Shown here piece by piece: positions 13,831 through 21,182 of a stretch of 26,199 nt of DNA (the stretch's first letter is position 1; every line of letters starts with the position of its first letter). Both the position numbers and the translations under genes were made by a program. Below the pieces are notes generated by a model. The model made no database searches, was not told where the DNA came from, and worked only from the letters and a program-made list of their open reading frames with translations. The DNA is from DAOUBA01 sp034432855 (GTDB taxonomy: Bacteria > Chloroflexota > Anaerolineae > B4-G1), in contig DAOUBA010000096.1 in assembly GCA_034432855.1 (NCBI GenBank), positions 1 to 26,199 on the forward strand, given 5' to 3'.

Positions 13831-15540
13831 CTAATCCCGCAAGAACCCCCGCTGGATCAGGTAGTCCACGATCAACCGCGCGTTCTCCTCTGCCGTGTGG
13901 TTCACCGTATCCAATCGGATCTCCGGGTGCAGAGGGGGTTCGTAGGGATCGTCTACGCCGGTAAAGCCCTTGATCTCCCCCCGCCGCGCCTTGGCGTACA
14001 TCCCCTTGTAATCGCGCTGCTCGCACACCTCCAACGGCGTATCCACGAACACCTCGACAAAGCGATCCCTGCCCACCATGGCGCGCACGTCGTTGCGCGT
14101 GGCGCGGTAGGGGCTGACCGCCGCACAGATCACCGTGCCGCCGTGACGCACAATCTCCGCCGCCACGAAGCCGATGCGCCGGATGTTGACGTCGCGGTCC
14201 TCCTTGCTGAAACCCAGCCCTTTCGAGAGATGCGTGCGCACCACATCGCCGTCCAACAACGTCACCTGGCGACCATGCTCCATCAGCAGCACTGTGAGCA
14301 CCTCGGCGGTGGTGGATTTGCCTGCGCCGCTCAGGCCGGTGAACCAGATGCACACTCCCTGTTTGTAGCGCGGCGGATAGGTCTCGGCGAGGATCTCGGC
14401 CACCTCTGGGCGGGTGAACCACTCAGGTAGCCGCTGGCCGTCGTTCAGGTATTCCTCGCGCACCTGCGTGCCGGAGATGTCGGCGATGCGTGCACTAGGT
14501 GGGATTTTGGACACCTCCTCGTAACGATCTTCGTCCGGCAGGTAGACCAATTGGCGGAAGGGCACCATCTTGACGCCCAACTCCTCTTCGTAACGGCTCA
14601 CCAACTCCTGGGCGTCGTATGGGCCGTAGAAGGGCTTGCCGCTGGAATCTACCCCTGGGCCGGCGTGGTCGCGCCCGACGATCAGGTGGTTGGCGCCATA
14701 GTTGCGCCGGATGACGGCGTGCCACAGCGCCTCGCGCGGCCCGGCCAGCCGCATCGCCAGCGGCAGGAGCGTCAGCAGGATGCGCTCGGGGTCGTAGTAG
14801 CGTTCGGCCAGCGCCTTGTAGGTGCGCACGCGCGTGAAGTGATCCACGTCGCCGGGCTTGGTCATCCCCACCACCGGGTGCAGCAGCAGAACGCCATCTA
14901 CTTCCTGAACGGCCCGCTTGGTCAGTTCCTCGTGCACGCGGTGCAGCGGGTTGCGGGTCTGGAAGGCCACCACGTTCGGGCGTCCAAACTGCTCCAGCCG
15001 GGCGCGCGTCTGGGCCGGGGTCAGGCGCAGGTCCTGGAAATCGTAGTGGCGCGGCAGTTGCAATACCTGCAATCGTCCGGAGACGTTCAACGGCCCCCAG
15101 CGGTGCATCTCCGCCACCAGCGGATGGCGCAGGTCGAGCGTGCCAAACACCTTCTGCGCCACCTCGTCCCGATCCCACTCGTAGATTTCCTCGACGGTCA
15201 GTACTGCCAGCAGTTCGTTCTTGGCGTTGCGCAGGGCGATGTCCCAATCCAGGTGGATGTCTGGGGAAGGCTGTACGGGCAGCGTGATGGGGATGGGGAA
15301 CAGGTGACCCTCGGCCAGGCGCATCTCGTCGAGCACGCGCTGATGGTCCTCCCGGCCCATGAAACGATCCAGCGGCGAGAAAGCGCCGGTCGCCAGCAAT
15401 TCCAGATCGCATTCACTCCGTTCCGAGATCAGCACCGACGGTAATGTGCTGGCGTGGGCCTTCAGGTCGTCCGCCGCTTCAGGCGAGATGAGCAAGTTCA
15501 CCAGTTTGCCGCCGTAAGGGGGGATCAGGATAGAAGTCAT
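13831..15540 (-). CDS. Bifunctional sulfate adenylyltransferase / APS kinase
   Basis: A 569-residue fusion. The N-terminal part is ATP sulfurylase (Sat), which makes adenosine 5'-phosphosulfate: QTRNPLHRVH (194-203) and GRDHAGPG (289-296) are its nucleotide-binding motifs. The C-terminal part, from about 395, is APS kinase (CysC), which makes PAPS: the P-loop is GLSGAGKST (402-410), then DGDVVR, and FVDTPLEVCEQRD (498-510). Both active sites look intact. Start ATG 15540 has AAGGTG upstream and matches the family; the longer upstream frame is epimerase debris. It can supply PAPS for sulfate assimilation or sulfation. The flanking remnants of polysaccharide-type genes hint at the latter, but no sulfotransferase is seen. 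Confidence 0.95.
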   Translation of the reverse strand: MTSILIPPYGGKLVNLLISPEAADDLKAHASTLPSVLISERSECDLELLATGAFSPLDRFMGREDHQRVLDEMRLAEGHLFPIPITLPVQPSPDIHLDWDIALRNAKNELLAVLTVEEIYEWDRDEVAQKVFGTLDLRHPLVAEMHRWGPLNVSGRLQVLQLPRHYDFQDLRLTPAQTRARLEQFGRPNVVAFQTRNPLHRVHEELTKRAVQEVDGVLLLHPVVGMTKPGDVDHFTRVRTYKALAERYYDPERILLTLLPLAMRLAGPREALWHAVIRRNYGANHLIVGRDHAGPGVDSSGKPFYGPYDAQELVSRYEEELGVKMVPFRQLVYLPDEDRYEEVSKIPPSARIADISGTQVREEYLNDGQRLPEWFTRPEVAEILAETYPPRYKQGVCIWFTGLSGAGKSTTAEVLTVLLMEHGRQVTLLDGDVVRTHLSKGLGFSKEDRDVNIRRIGFVAAEIVRHGGTVICAAVSPYRATRNDVRAMVGRDRFVEVFVDTPLEVCEQRDYKGMYAKARRGEIKGFTGVDDPYEPPLHPEIRLDTVNHTAEENARLIVDYLIQRGFLRD

Positions 15541-15639
15541 GTTCACACCTTGCTGCGATGTCATCCATACAGGTAAAATTACGGGATTGCCGCCCATCGC
15601 CGTACACCACCACCGGCCGTCCTTCGCCGATCCACTTTT

Positions 15640-15795
15640 GTCATCCAGTTGCGCCAATCGCCAGTGCTTGAGACGTACGTCGTAGGCGTCGTTGAGATTA
15701 TCTACGCCGACGACGGTGTGACCGTCGGCCAGCAGCAACGCGGCCACTCTGGAGGCAAAGCCCGCCACACCGGTCAGGAGATAATGTCCCACCAC
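15640..15795 (-). pseudogene. NAD-dependent sugar epimerase remnant (N-terminus)
   Basis: Minus-strand frame beginning at GTG 15795: HYLLTGVAGFASRVAALLL, then ADGHTVVGVDNLNDAYDVR and LKHWRLAQL. This matches the N-terminal Rossmann unit of UDP-glucuronate 4-epimerase-type enzymes, including the DNLNDAYD loop. The GxxGFIG dinucleotide-binding motif has become GVAGFAS, missing one residue, and similarity ends after about 50 codons. About 300 residues are missing. It continues in frame into sat without a stop, so a spurious 654-residue fusion frame exists. Confidence 0.75.
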
Positions 15796-15895
15796 GCCGT
15801 CCTATCGGGAGCGCCGAAATGGAGATCCCGGCGCTCGGCCGTTTACAGATTATACCGAAAGTCTACCTCCTTGACAAACGGGGGGCCGATGAGCC

Positions 15896-15924
15896 TTGCG
15901 TGAACTCGCACTCGGCGTTATAAT
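15896..15924 (+). promoter_or_regulatory. Promoter for tRNA-Leu (and probably tig-clpP)
   Basis: TTGCGT (15896-15901), a 17-bp spacer and perfect TATAAT (15919-15924), ending 13 bp before tRNA-Leu. No separate promoter is evident between the tRNA and tig. Confidence 0.75.
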
Positions 15925-15937
15925 CAACGCGCAATAC

Positions 15938-16019
15938 GGGGAAGTGTCGGAATGGGCAGACGAGCGTGACTTAGGATCACGTGGGGTGACCCGTGCGGGT
16001 TCAAGTCCCGCCTTCCCCA
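15938..16019 (+). tRNA. tRNA-Leu (anticodon TAG)
   Basis: GGGGAAG (15938-15944) pairs with CTTCCCC (16012-16018), discriminator A at 16019. The anticodon stem CGTGA/TCACG encloses loop CTTAGGA, anticodon TAG. The long variable arm (about GTGGGGTGACCCGT) is typical of class II tRNA-Leu, and the T-arm has GGTTCAAGTCC. CCA is not encoded. Confidence 0.95.
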
Positions 16020-16076
16020 CTGGGGCAGGCCAGGCGTTGCACTGCCTGCCCGAATTCTCGATGGAGGCAAGTCCCC

Positions 16077-17459
16077 TTGGAAATCACTGCCGAACCTCTG
16101 GCCAACCGTCAATTGCGCCTGACCGTGAAGGTGGATGAGGAACGCGTCCGGCAGGCCATGCACCGTGCAGCGCGCAAGATTGCCAAAGAAGTGGATATCC
16201 CGGGCTTTCGCAAAGGCAAGGCCCCCTACGATGTGATCGTCCAGCGCTTCGGCGAGGACCTCGTCCGGCGAGAGGCCGCCGATGACCTGGTCAACGAGGT
16301 CTATCGTGAGGCGCTCGAACAGGAACAGATCGAGCCCTACGATGTCGCCAGCCTGGATGACACCGCGCTCAACCCGATGACCTTTACGTTCACCGTGCCT
16401 CTGCCCCCAACGGTGAACTTGGGCAACTATCGAGCCTATCGCCTCAAACCTCCCAGGATCAAGATCGGGAAGAAAGAAGTACAACAGGCGCTCGAAGCGA
16501 TCCGCGAGGAGAACGCCATCCTCGAAGCGGTCGAGCGCCCTGCTCAGGTGGGCGATGGGATCGCGATCGATCTGGTGGGGCGGACAGCCGAGGGGGTCGA
16601 GTTCCTCAGGCAAGAGGACGCTCACCTCATGCTGGAACCGGAGCGGATCAAACTTGCGAAGGGATTCGCCGAGGCCATCTTAGGGATGGCGGCCGGCGAA
16701 GAACGTACCTTCAAGGCAACCCTGCCTGACGATTTCCCCCGTGAGGACCTGCGCGGCCAGGAGGTCGAGTTCACCGTCAAGATGCGCGAGGTCTACAAGA
16801 GCATACTTCCCAACCTGGACGACGATCTGGCCCGCACGGTGGGCAATTTCGATTCGCTCAAGGAACTGGTGAGGCACGTCCGAGAGCAGTTGGAGCAGGC
16901 GGCATGGCAGCAGGCCGACGAAGCGTACGCCGAACAGGTGCTCAAGGACATCGTCGAGCAGGCGCAGGTGGAGTACCCGCCGGTGATGCTCGAAGAAGAA
17001 CTGGATCGCATTGTCAAGGAAGTCGAACGCCGGGTGAAGCGTGAGACGCGCCTCTCGCTGGAAGACTTTTTGCGCTTCCAGAACAAAACGATGGGTGATC
17101 TGCGCGACGACCTGCAGGATGAAGCCAGGGCACGGCTCAAGCACTCACTGGTCCTATCAGAGGTCGTCAGACGAGAGGGGCTCGAGGCGGATGCCGAAGA
17201 GATTGATGCGCGGATCGAGGAGACCAGTTCCGCCTGGGGGGTCCGCGCCGACGAAATGCGCGCATTTCTCAACTCCGAACCGGGGCGACGGGCAGTGCGC
17301 AGCCGGCTGCTGGCAAACAAGGCGGTACAGCGGCTGGTCGCCATTGCCAAGGGGGAAGTGGCGAGAGAAACCATAGGAGCAAAACCGGGAAGCAGGTGGG
17401 CTTTCCTTGCGGCATTGCTGGCGAGAGTGAGGAGCCTATTCCGCCGCAAAGGTGCATAA
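16077..17459 (+). CDS. tig: Trigger factor
   Basis: Ribosome-associated chaperone that binds nascent chains at the exit tunnel. Starting at TTG 16077 it has 460 residues: LEITAEPLANRQLRLTVKVD, then the ribosome-binding signature GFRKGKAP (about 44-51), an FKBP-like PPIase domain (about 150-240, VGDGIAIDLVG to FTVKM) and the helical C-terminal arms. TTG 16077 is chosen because GGAGG (16063-16067) is 9 bp upstream and the family N-terminus begins there; the longer open frame starts inside tRNA-Leu. The extreme C-terminus (ARVRSLFRRKGA) is basic. The gene is followed 24 bp later by clpP, the common tig-clpP order. Confidence 0.95.
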   Translation: MEITAEPLANRQLRLTVKVDEERVRQAMHRAARKIAKEVDIPGFRKGKAPYDVIVQRFGEDLVRREAADDLVNEVYREALEQEQIEPYDVASLDDTALNPMTFTFTVPLPPTVNLGNYRAYRLKPPRIKIGKKEVQQALEAIREENAILEAVERPAQVGDGIAIDLVGRTAEGVEFLRQEDAHLMLEPERIKLAKGFAEAILGMAAGEERTFKATLPDDFPREDLRGQEVEFTVKMREVYKSILPNLDDDLARTVGNFDSLKELVRHVREQLEQAAWQQADEAYAEQVLKDIVEQAQVEYPPVMLEEELDRIVKEVERRVKRETRLSLEDFLRFQNKTMGDLRDDLQDEARARLKHSLVLSEVVRREGLEADAEEIDARIEETSSAWGVRADEMRAFLNSEPGRRAVRSRLLANKAVQRLVAIAKGEVARETIGAKPGSRWAFLAALLARVRSLFRRKGA

Positions 17460-17483
17460 ACGCAGGCACGAGGAGCAGAGACG

Positions 17484-18092
17484 ATGACTCTACCCACAGC
17501 ACTGATTCCGATGGTAATCGAAATGACCGGGCGCGGCGAGCGTGCCTACGACATCTATTCCTTGCTGCTCAAGGAGCGCATCATTTTCGTGGGGATGCCG
17601 ATCAACGATCAGGTCGCCAACGTGGTGGTGGCCCAACTGCTGTACCTGGCGAGCGAGGGGCCGGACGACCCCATCCGCATGTACATCAACTGTCCTGGGG
17701 GGATCATCTACCACGGGCTGGCGATCTATGACACGATGCAGCAAGTGCCGTCGCCTATCGAGACCTATGCCGTGGGGGTGACGGCCAGCATGGGCACCGT
17801 GTTGCTGGCGGCAGGCGCCAAAGGCCACCGTTACGCGCTCCCTCACGCCACCATCCATATGCACCCGGCCGGTGGCACCGCGCAGGGCTATGCTCCTGAT
17901 GTCGAGATTCAGTTCAAGGAACTGAAGCGCATCGAGGACCTGCTCCACAACCTGCTCTCGCATCACACCGGCCAGACGGTGGAACAGATCGCCGCCGACT
18001 TTGACCGCGATCGCTTCATGACCGCCCAGGAAGCAGTCGAGTACGGGTTGGTGGATCAGATCCTCCAGCCCCCGGAGAAGAAGACGGGGTAA
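17484..18092 (+). CDS. clpP: ATP-dependent Clp protease proteolytic subunit
   Basis: A 202-residue serine peptidase subunit, normal length for ClpP. The catalytic triad can be placed as S102 (VTASMGTVLL), H127 (ATIHMHPAGG) and D176 (FDRDRFMTA). Two normally strict motifs differ: INSPGGS is INCPGGI (68-74), and the MIHQPLGG segment is HMHPAGGT. It may be a divergent paralogue or a lineage-specific ClpP. ATG 17484 has GAGGAG about 9 bp upstream. clpX, which often follows, is absent; after clpP comes a short repeat-bearing gap and convergent genes. Confidence 0.93.
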   Translation: MTLPTALIPMVIEMTGRGERAYDIYSLLLKERIIFVGMPINDQVANVVVAQLLYLASEGPDDPIRMYINCPGGIIYHGLAIYDTMQQVPSPIETYAVGVTASMGTVLLAAGAKGHRYALPHATIHMHPAGGTAQGYAPDVEIQFKELKRIEDLLHNLLSHHTGQTVEQIAADFDRDRFMTAQEAVEYGLVDQILQPPEKKTG

Positions 18093-18100
18093 CACCGAGA

Positions 18101-18124
18101 AGCCGGGTCTGGAAAGGCCCGGCT
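18101..18124 (+). terminator. Hairpin after clpP
   Basis: AGCCGGG (18101-18107) pairs with CCCGGCT (18118-18124) around a 10-base loop, 8 bp after the clpP stop. No real T-run follows, so it is a weak terminator candidate. Confidence 0.4.
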
Positions 18125-18187
18125 CAATTGTTCAACCTGCCCGCCAGAGCGCAATCCGGCAGCACGCGCGGGGCGCTGCCAGGAGGG

Positions 18188-18222
18188 AGGCTCGAAAGCC
18201 TGCTCCACGCGCTACATAATGG
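18188..18222. repeat. Partial copy of the palindromic element found at 21040-21128
   Basis: AGGCTCGAAAGCCTGCTCCA followed by CGCGCTACATAATGG closely resembles AGGCTGGAAAGCCTGTCCCA and CGCGTTGCGTAGCAT at 21071-21115. It sits in the gap between the convergent clpP and MBL-hydrolase genes. Confidence 0.6.
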
Positions 18223-18274
18223 CCTCTATGCGGCTGAGGGTCCGCGTAGCGAGCCGAAATGATGCAACCCGGCC

Positions 18275-18925
18275 TTACTGCTCTACGTCCAGGATCACCG
18301 TTTCGCCAGCATAGAGGGCGCGGAAGCGCTCGGCGTCATCGCGGCTACCGACGACGCCTGCCCCCCAGTGCATCGGCACCGCCACTTTCGGGCTGATGTC
18401 GGCGGCGGCCTGCGCGGCCTCCTCGGCCGTCATCGTGTAGGTGCCGCCCACCGGCAACAGGGCCACGTCGCAGCGGATGTCTGCCATCTCGGGGATGCGG
18501 TCGGTGTCGCCGGCAAAGTACAGCCGCTCGCCTCCCACCGTGACGACGTAGCCGCAGTGCCCGGCCTCCTGAGGATGGAAGGGGTTGCCGGGTGAGCGGA
18601 ACTTGTTCACGTTGTAGGCCGGCACCGCTTCGATCTCCACTCCCGCAATTGTCGTCCGTTCCCCAGGCCGTAACACACGCACATCGCCGCGCAGTTTCTT
18701 CGCCGCGTCGGCCGGTGCAACGATCACCGTGCCTGGGCCGCTGATGCGTTTCACGTCATCCGGCGAGCAGTGGTCAAAGTGCTCGTGGCTGATCAAGACG
18801 ATGTCGGCCTTTCGCGGCGAACCTTTCAGGTTCAGCGGATCGAAGTAGATCGTCGGCGGGCCGTCCAGGCGAAAACTATCGTGCCCCAGCCAGTGCAACC
18901 GTTCGAGCAAGGCTATCGTCCCCAT
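18275..18925 (-). CDS. MBL-fold metal-dependent hydrolase
   Basis: A 216-residue metallo-beta-lactamase-fold protein, close to the UPF0173/L-ascorbate-6-phosphate lactonase-like group. The metal-binding motif is HEHFDH (47-52), with GDTD (139-142) and PMHWG (H186) as later ligands. All look intact. The substrate cannot be told from sequence. The start ATG 18925 follows a GGGGGAGG ribosome binding site with 6-bp spacing. A TATAAT overlaps the start codon itself, which may be chance. The gene lies downstream of the cupin gene on the same strand, separated by a heptanucleotide repeat. Confidence 0.85.
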   Translation of the reverse strand: MGTIALLERLHWLGHDSFRLDGPPTIYFDPLNLKGSPRKADIVLISHEHFDHCSPDDVKRISGPGTVIVAPADAAKKLRGDVRVLRPGERTTIAGVEIEAVPAYNVNKFRSPGNPFHPQEAGHCGYVVTVGGERLYFAGDTDRIPEMADIRCDVALLPVGGTYTMTAEEAAQAAADISPKVAVPMHWGAGVVGSRDDAERFRALYAGETVILDVEQ

Positions 18926-18949
18926 TATACACCTCCCCCATTGTGCGCC

Positions 18950-18998
18950 TTACGTTTTACACCTTACGTCTTACGTCTTACGTTTTACGTCTTGCGTT
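18950..18998. repeat. Seven-unit heptanucleotide tandem repeat
   Basis: Seven consecutive 7-bp units of consensus TTACGTY: TTACGTT, TTACACC, TTACGTC, TTACGTC, TTACGTT, TTACGTC, TTGCGTT. The stop codon of the cupin gene (18971-18973, TAA on the minus strand) and its last codons are inside the repeat. Confidence 0.95.
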
Positions 18999-19642
18999 TC
19001 CCGTGTCACTCTTACCAAGGCCGTATCCCGGGTAGTACTGAGTTGATAGACTATTCCCTGCGGCAGCGCAGTGAAATCGCCGGGGTGCAGGTGTAGCATG
19101 CTTTCGGATGTGCGCACGGTGGCCGTACCGCGTAGGACCAGCAAAAACAGGTCATGGGGAGAGGAAATCTCGACCGGCCATGTGCCCTCGCCCCAGGCAA
19201 CCTGCACTGCCGAGCCCTCGATCGGGGTGACGGTTTCGAAGCGGAACGGCGCGGTGAGCGTCTGCAAGACGGCGTGGAGGCTGCAGCGCTTCAAAGACGA
19301 CTCCCCGGCGATGGCGTAGAGTCGCCGGCGGCCGTTCTTCCGTTCGGGCACAAAACCGCAACGCAGGAGCCAGACACTGGCGCGTAGGCCCGAACTGGAG
19401 CGATGCTCTACCCCCTTCGGCACAACGGTCATCTCGCCCGGACGCAGCCGCACCTCGCCCCATGCGCTCTCCAACAGAATCGTTCCTTCGTGCACCCAAA
19501 ACAATTCGTCATTGTCAGGATGCTGGTGCCACTCCAGCATTCCCTGGCAGATGTAGATACTGGCCACGAGATCGCCCACGATGGCGACGTTTGCCATCGA
19601 GAACGGCCACTCCAATTGCGCGGCAACCTCGGAGACGTTCAT
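18971..19642 (-). CDS. Two-domain cupin protein
   Basis: A 223-residue protein with two cupin barrels. The first (about 25-95) has the metal-binding pattern HQHPDNDE (H39, H41, E46) and PKGVEH (H80). The second (about 125-210) has RGTATVRTSE and LHPGDFTALPQG but lacks the His pair, so it is probably structural. ATG 19642 is chosen because the cupin fold begins here, an AGGA site precedes it and a promoter lies just upstream; the 369-residue open frame extends antisense into nurA and is rejected. The C-terminal residues (TRETQDVKRKT) come partly from the heptanucleotide repeat. Sugar- or signal-metabolite binding is possible; the ligand is unknown. Confidence 0.8.
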   Translation of the reverse strand: MNVSEVAAQLEWPFSMANVAIVGDLVASIYICQGMLEWHQHPDNDELFWVHEGTILLESAWGEVRLRPGEMTVVPKGVEHRSSSGLRASVWLLRCGFVPERKNGRRRLYAIAGESSLKRCSLHAVLQTLTAPFRFETVTPIEGSAVQVAWGEGTWPVEISSPHDLFLLVLRGTATVRTSESMLHLHPGDFTALPQGIVYQLSTTRDTALVRVTRETQDVKRKT

Positions 19643-19666
19643 TTTCCTGAGTGCAGTCACACCGAC

Positions 19667-19694
19667 ATTATACTTGTGGATGGTGCAGGCGCAA
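19667..19694 (-). promoter_or_regulatory. Promoter for the cupin gene
   Basis: On the minus strand: TTGCGC (19694-19689), 16-bp spacer, TATAAT (19672-19667), 25 bp before ATG 19642. It is divergent from the nurA promoter. Confidence 0.65.
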
Positions 19695-19764
19695 GTAGGG
19701 ACAAGGCGTTTCCGCGGCCAGTCATGTCTACTTTGCCGGCGCTCAAATGCCGCGCCTTTGGCGC

Positions 19765-19793
19765 TTGCCAGCGCCTTCCCCCTCAAGTATAAT
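19765..19793 (+). promoter_or_regulatory. Promoter of the nurA-herA operon, with an inverted repeat over the -35
   Basis: TTGCCA (19765-19770), 17-bp spacer, TATAAT (19788-19793). The inverted repeat GGCGCT-TGCC-AGCGCC (19760-19775) covers the -35 and could be an operator. Start codon 19818 lies 25 bp downstream, with GGAGGAG at 19804-19810. Confidence 0.65.
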
Positions 19794-19817
19794 CGTGCTC
19801 GACGGAGGAGAACACGG

Positions 19818-20987
19818 GTGACGCTGGAACTGAGCAGGCTGACGGGCCAGGTGCGGGCCATGGGCCAGGAGTTGGCCGCGAGAGAGCGCGAGCAGGCCAG
19901 CCTGGTAGCACTGGCGCGAGAGTGGCTGGCCGAGTACGCCGACCGGGGCGAGCGACTGTGCCATCCCGCGCGGCTTCTGGGTCGAACGGCCATCCCGACC
20001 GACGAGCCGCTCGATGCCGTCCATCCCCTGCCGCCCATCCCGGCGCACTGCACCGTCGCCGCCGCCGATGGCTCGCTCATCCAGCCCGATCGCCACAGCG
20101 CCGCGCTCTATTACCTGATCAACGTCGGCAGTCTGGTCTACCAGCATGGGAGCGGCGAGCCACCCGTGGCCCACAGCGAGCCAATCCTGGGTTATACCGA
20201 GGCCGACCTGTACGAGAACGGCCTTCTCGTAGCGGGCAACCTGCTCGACGTGCGGCGCGACCTGGCCGAGATCACCCGCCTGGCCGATCTCTGCGCCGCC
20301 GAGCCGTCGGAGCCTACCGTGGCTCTGGTGGATGGCACGTTGATCCTGTGGGTGTTAGAGGAGCGCCCCGAGGCCTGGCAACGCGCCAAAGTGATCGCGT
20401 ATCTCGATCAACTCGAGCGCATCCGCAAGGTCGGTGCGGCCATCGCCGCCTTTATCAGCCGTCCGCGCCGCGACGAGGTCACCCGCCTGCTACACCTGGC
20501 ACACGTAGACGGCGATCTCGACCGCGCCGCCCAGGGCCCCAACCCGCTGGAACGGCTGCCGGACCGCGTGCTGTTCGAGAACCTGCCGGCAGGCGCCCGT
20601 TCGGCGCTCTTCGTCCATCCGTCGCCGATCAACGACAGGTACTACGCCCCCTCCGGCCACTCCGTCCACTTCTGCTACCTCAACCTGGCCGAGGAGGGAC
20701 GCGAACCGGTCATCGCGCGGCTGGAGGTGCCGGCGTGGGTGGTCCAAGACGCTGCCCTTTTGGCGCTGGCGCACGGCGTGGTCGTGTCTCAGGCGCGCAT
20801 CTCTGGCGATTATCCCTACGTGCTGACCCGTGCGGACGAACTCGCCTTCATCGGCGGGGCGGAACGCGAGGCGTTCGAGGAAATGATTGCCACGTCGCTT
20901 CTGCGCGCGGGCCTGCGCACGGCGCTCTCGCCCAAGCAGTATTACAAGACGTTGACGCGAAGGGGGAGACAAAGATACCGTCTGTAG
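19818..20987 (+). CDS. NurA-domain nuclease
   Basis: A 389-residue NurA-family protein, a 5'-3' nuclease that works with the HerA ATPase in DNA end resection. Likely metal-binding aspartates are D84 (AAADGSLIQPD) and D162 (ALVDGTLILW), the two acidic motifs of the NurA RNase H-like fold. The later parts (AFISRPRRDEV, about 211-221; ARLEVPAWV; and the C-terminal SPKQYYKTLTRR) fit the family. An N-terminal coiled-coil-like helix (about 1-45) precedes the nuclease domain. The start is GTG 19818, with a strong GGAGGAG 7 bp upstream; the longer frame overlaps the divergent cupin gene. It heads the block that includes herA, 2.5 kb downstream. Confidence 0.85.
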   Translation: MTLELSRLTGQVRAMGQELAAREREQASLVALAREWLAEYADRGERLCHPARLLGRTAIPTDEPLDAVHPLPPIPAHCTVAAADGSLIQPDRHSAALYYLINVGSLVYQHGSGEPPVAHSEPILGYTEADLYENGLLVAGNLLDVRRDLAEITRLADLCAAEPSEPTVALVDGTLILWVLEERPEAWQRAKVIAYLDQLERIRKVGAAIAAFISRPRRDEVTRLLHLAHVDGDLDRAAQGPNPLERLPDRVLFENLPAGARSALFVHPSPINDRYYAPSGHSVHFCYLNLAEEGREPVIARLEVPAWVVQDAALLALAHGVVVSQARISGDYPYVLTRADELAFIGGAEREAFEEMIATSLLRAGLRTALSPKQYYKTLTRRGRQRYRL

Positions 20988-21039
20988 AGCAATGGCACTC
21001 ACTTTTCGCGTTCGGTGCTTTGTTGGAGGCTTTTCGACG

Positions 21040-21128
21040 GGCACAAGGCCAATGTGGGGCAGCCTTTCCAGGCTGCCGACAGGCTGGAAAGCCTGTCCCA
21101 CGCGTTGCGTAGCATAGGGCCTTGTGCC
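21040..21128. repeat. Nested palindromic (MITE-like) element
   Basis: Outer perfect 11-bp inverted repeats, GGCACAAGGCC (21040-21050) and GGCCTTGTGCC (21118-21128), enclose a second imperfect palindrome (about 21055-21102: GTGGGGCAGCC..., then ...GGAAAGCCTGTCCCAC). The whole can fold into one long hairpin between nurA and the next gene. A related fragment is at 18188-18222. Confidence 0.8.
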
Positions 21129-21182
21129 ACCCACCAGGGGCTAACTACAGTTTCCTGGTAAGCGCGGCGGGGAGGTGTGCAC

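Noticed and set aside
13621..14430. Plus-strand frames of 269 and 297 codons opposite sat-cysC
   Set aside because: They are antisense to conserved Sat and CysC motifs and show no recognisable domains.
15541..15795. A 654-residue epimerase-Sat-CysC fusion protein
   Set aside because: The epimerase part is truncated with a broken nucleotide-binding motif, about 35 residues match nothing, and sat has its own start and ribosome binding site at 15540.
15993..16076. Trigger factor starting at 15993
   Set aside because: That start lies inside tRNA-Leu; the family N-terminus and GGAGG point to TTG 16077.
19643..20080. Cupin gene extended upstream to 20080
   Set aside because: The extension is antisense to the nurA 5' end and crosses both divergent promoters; the cupin start at 19642 has its own promoter.
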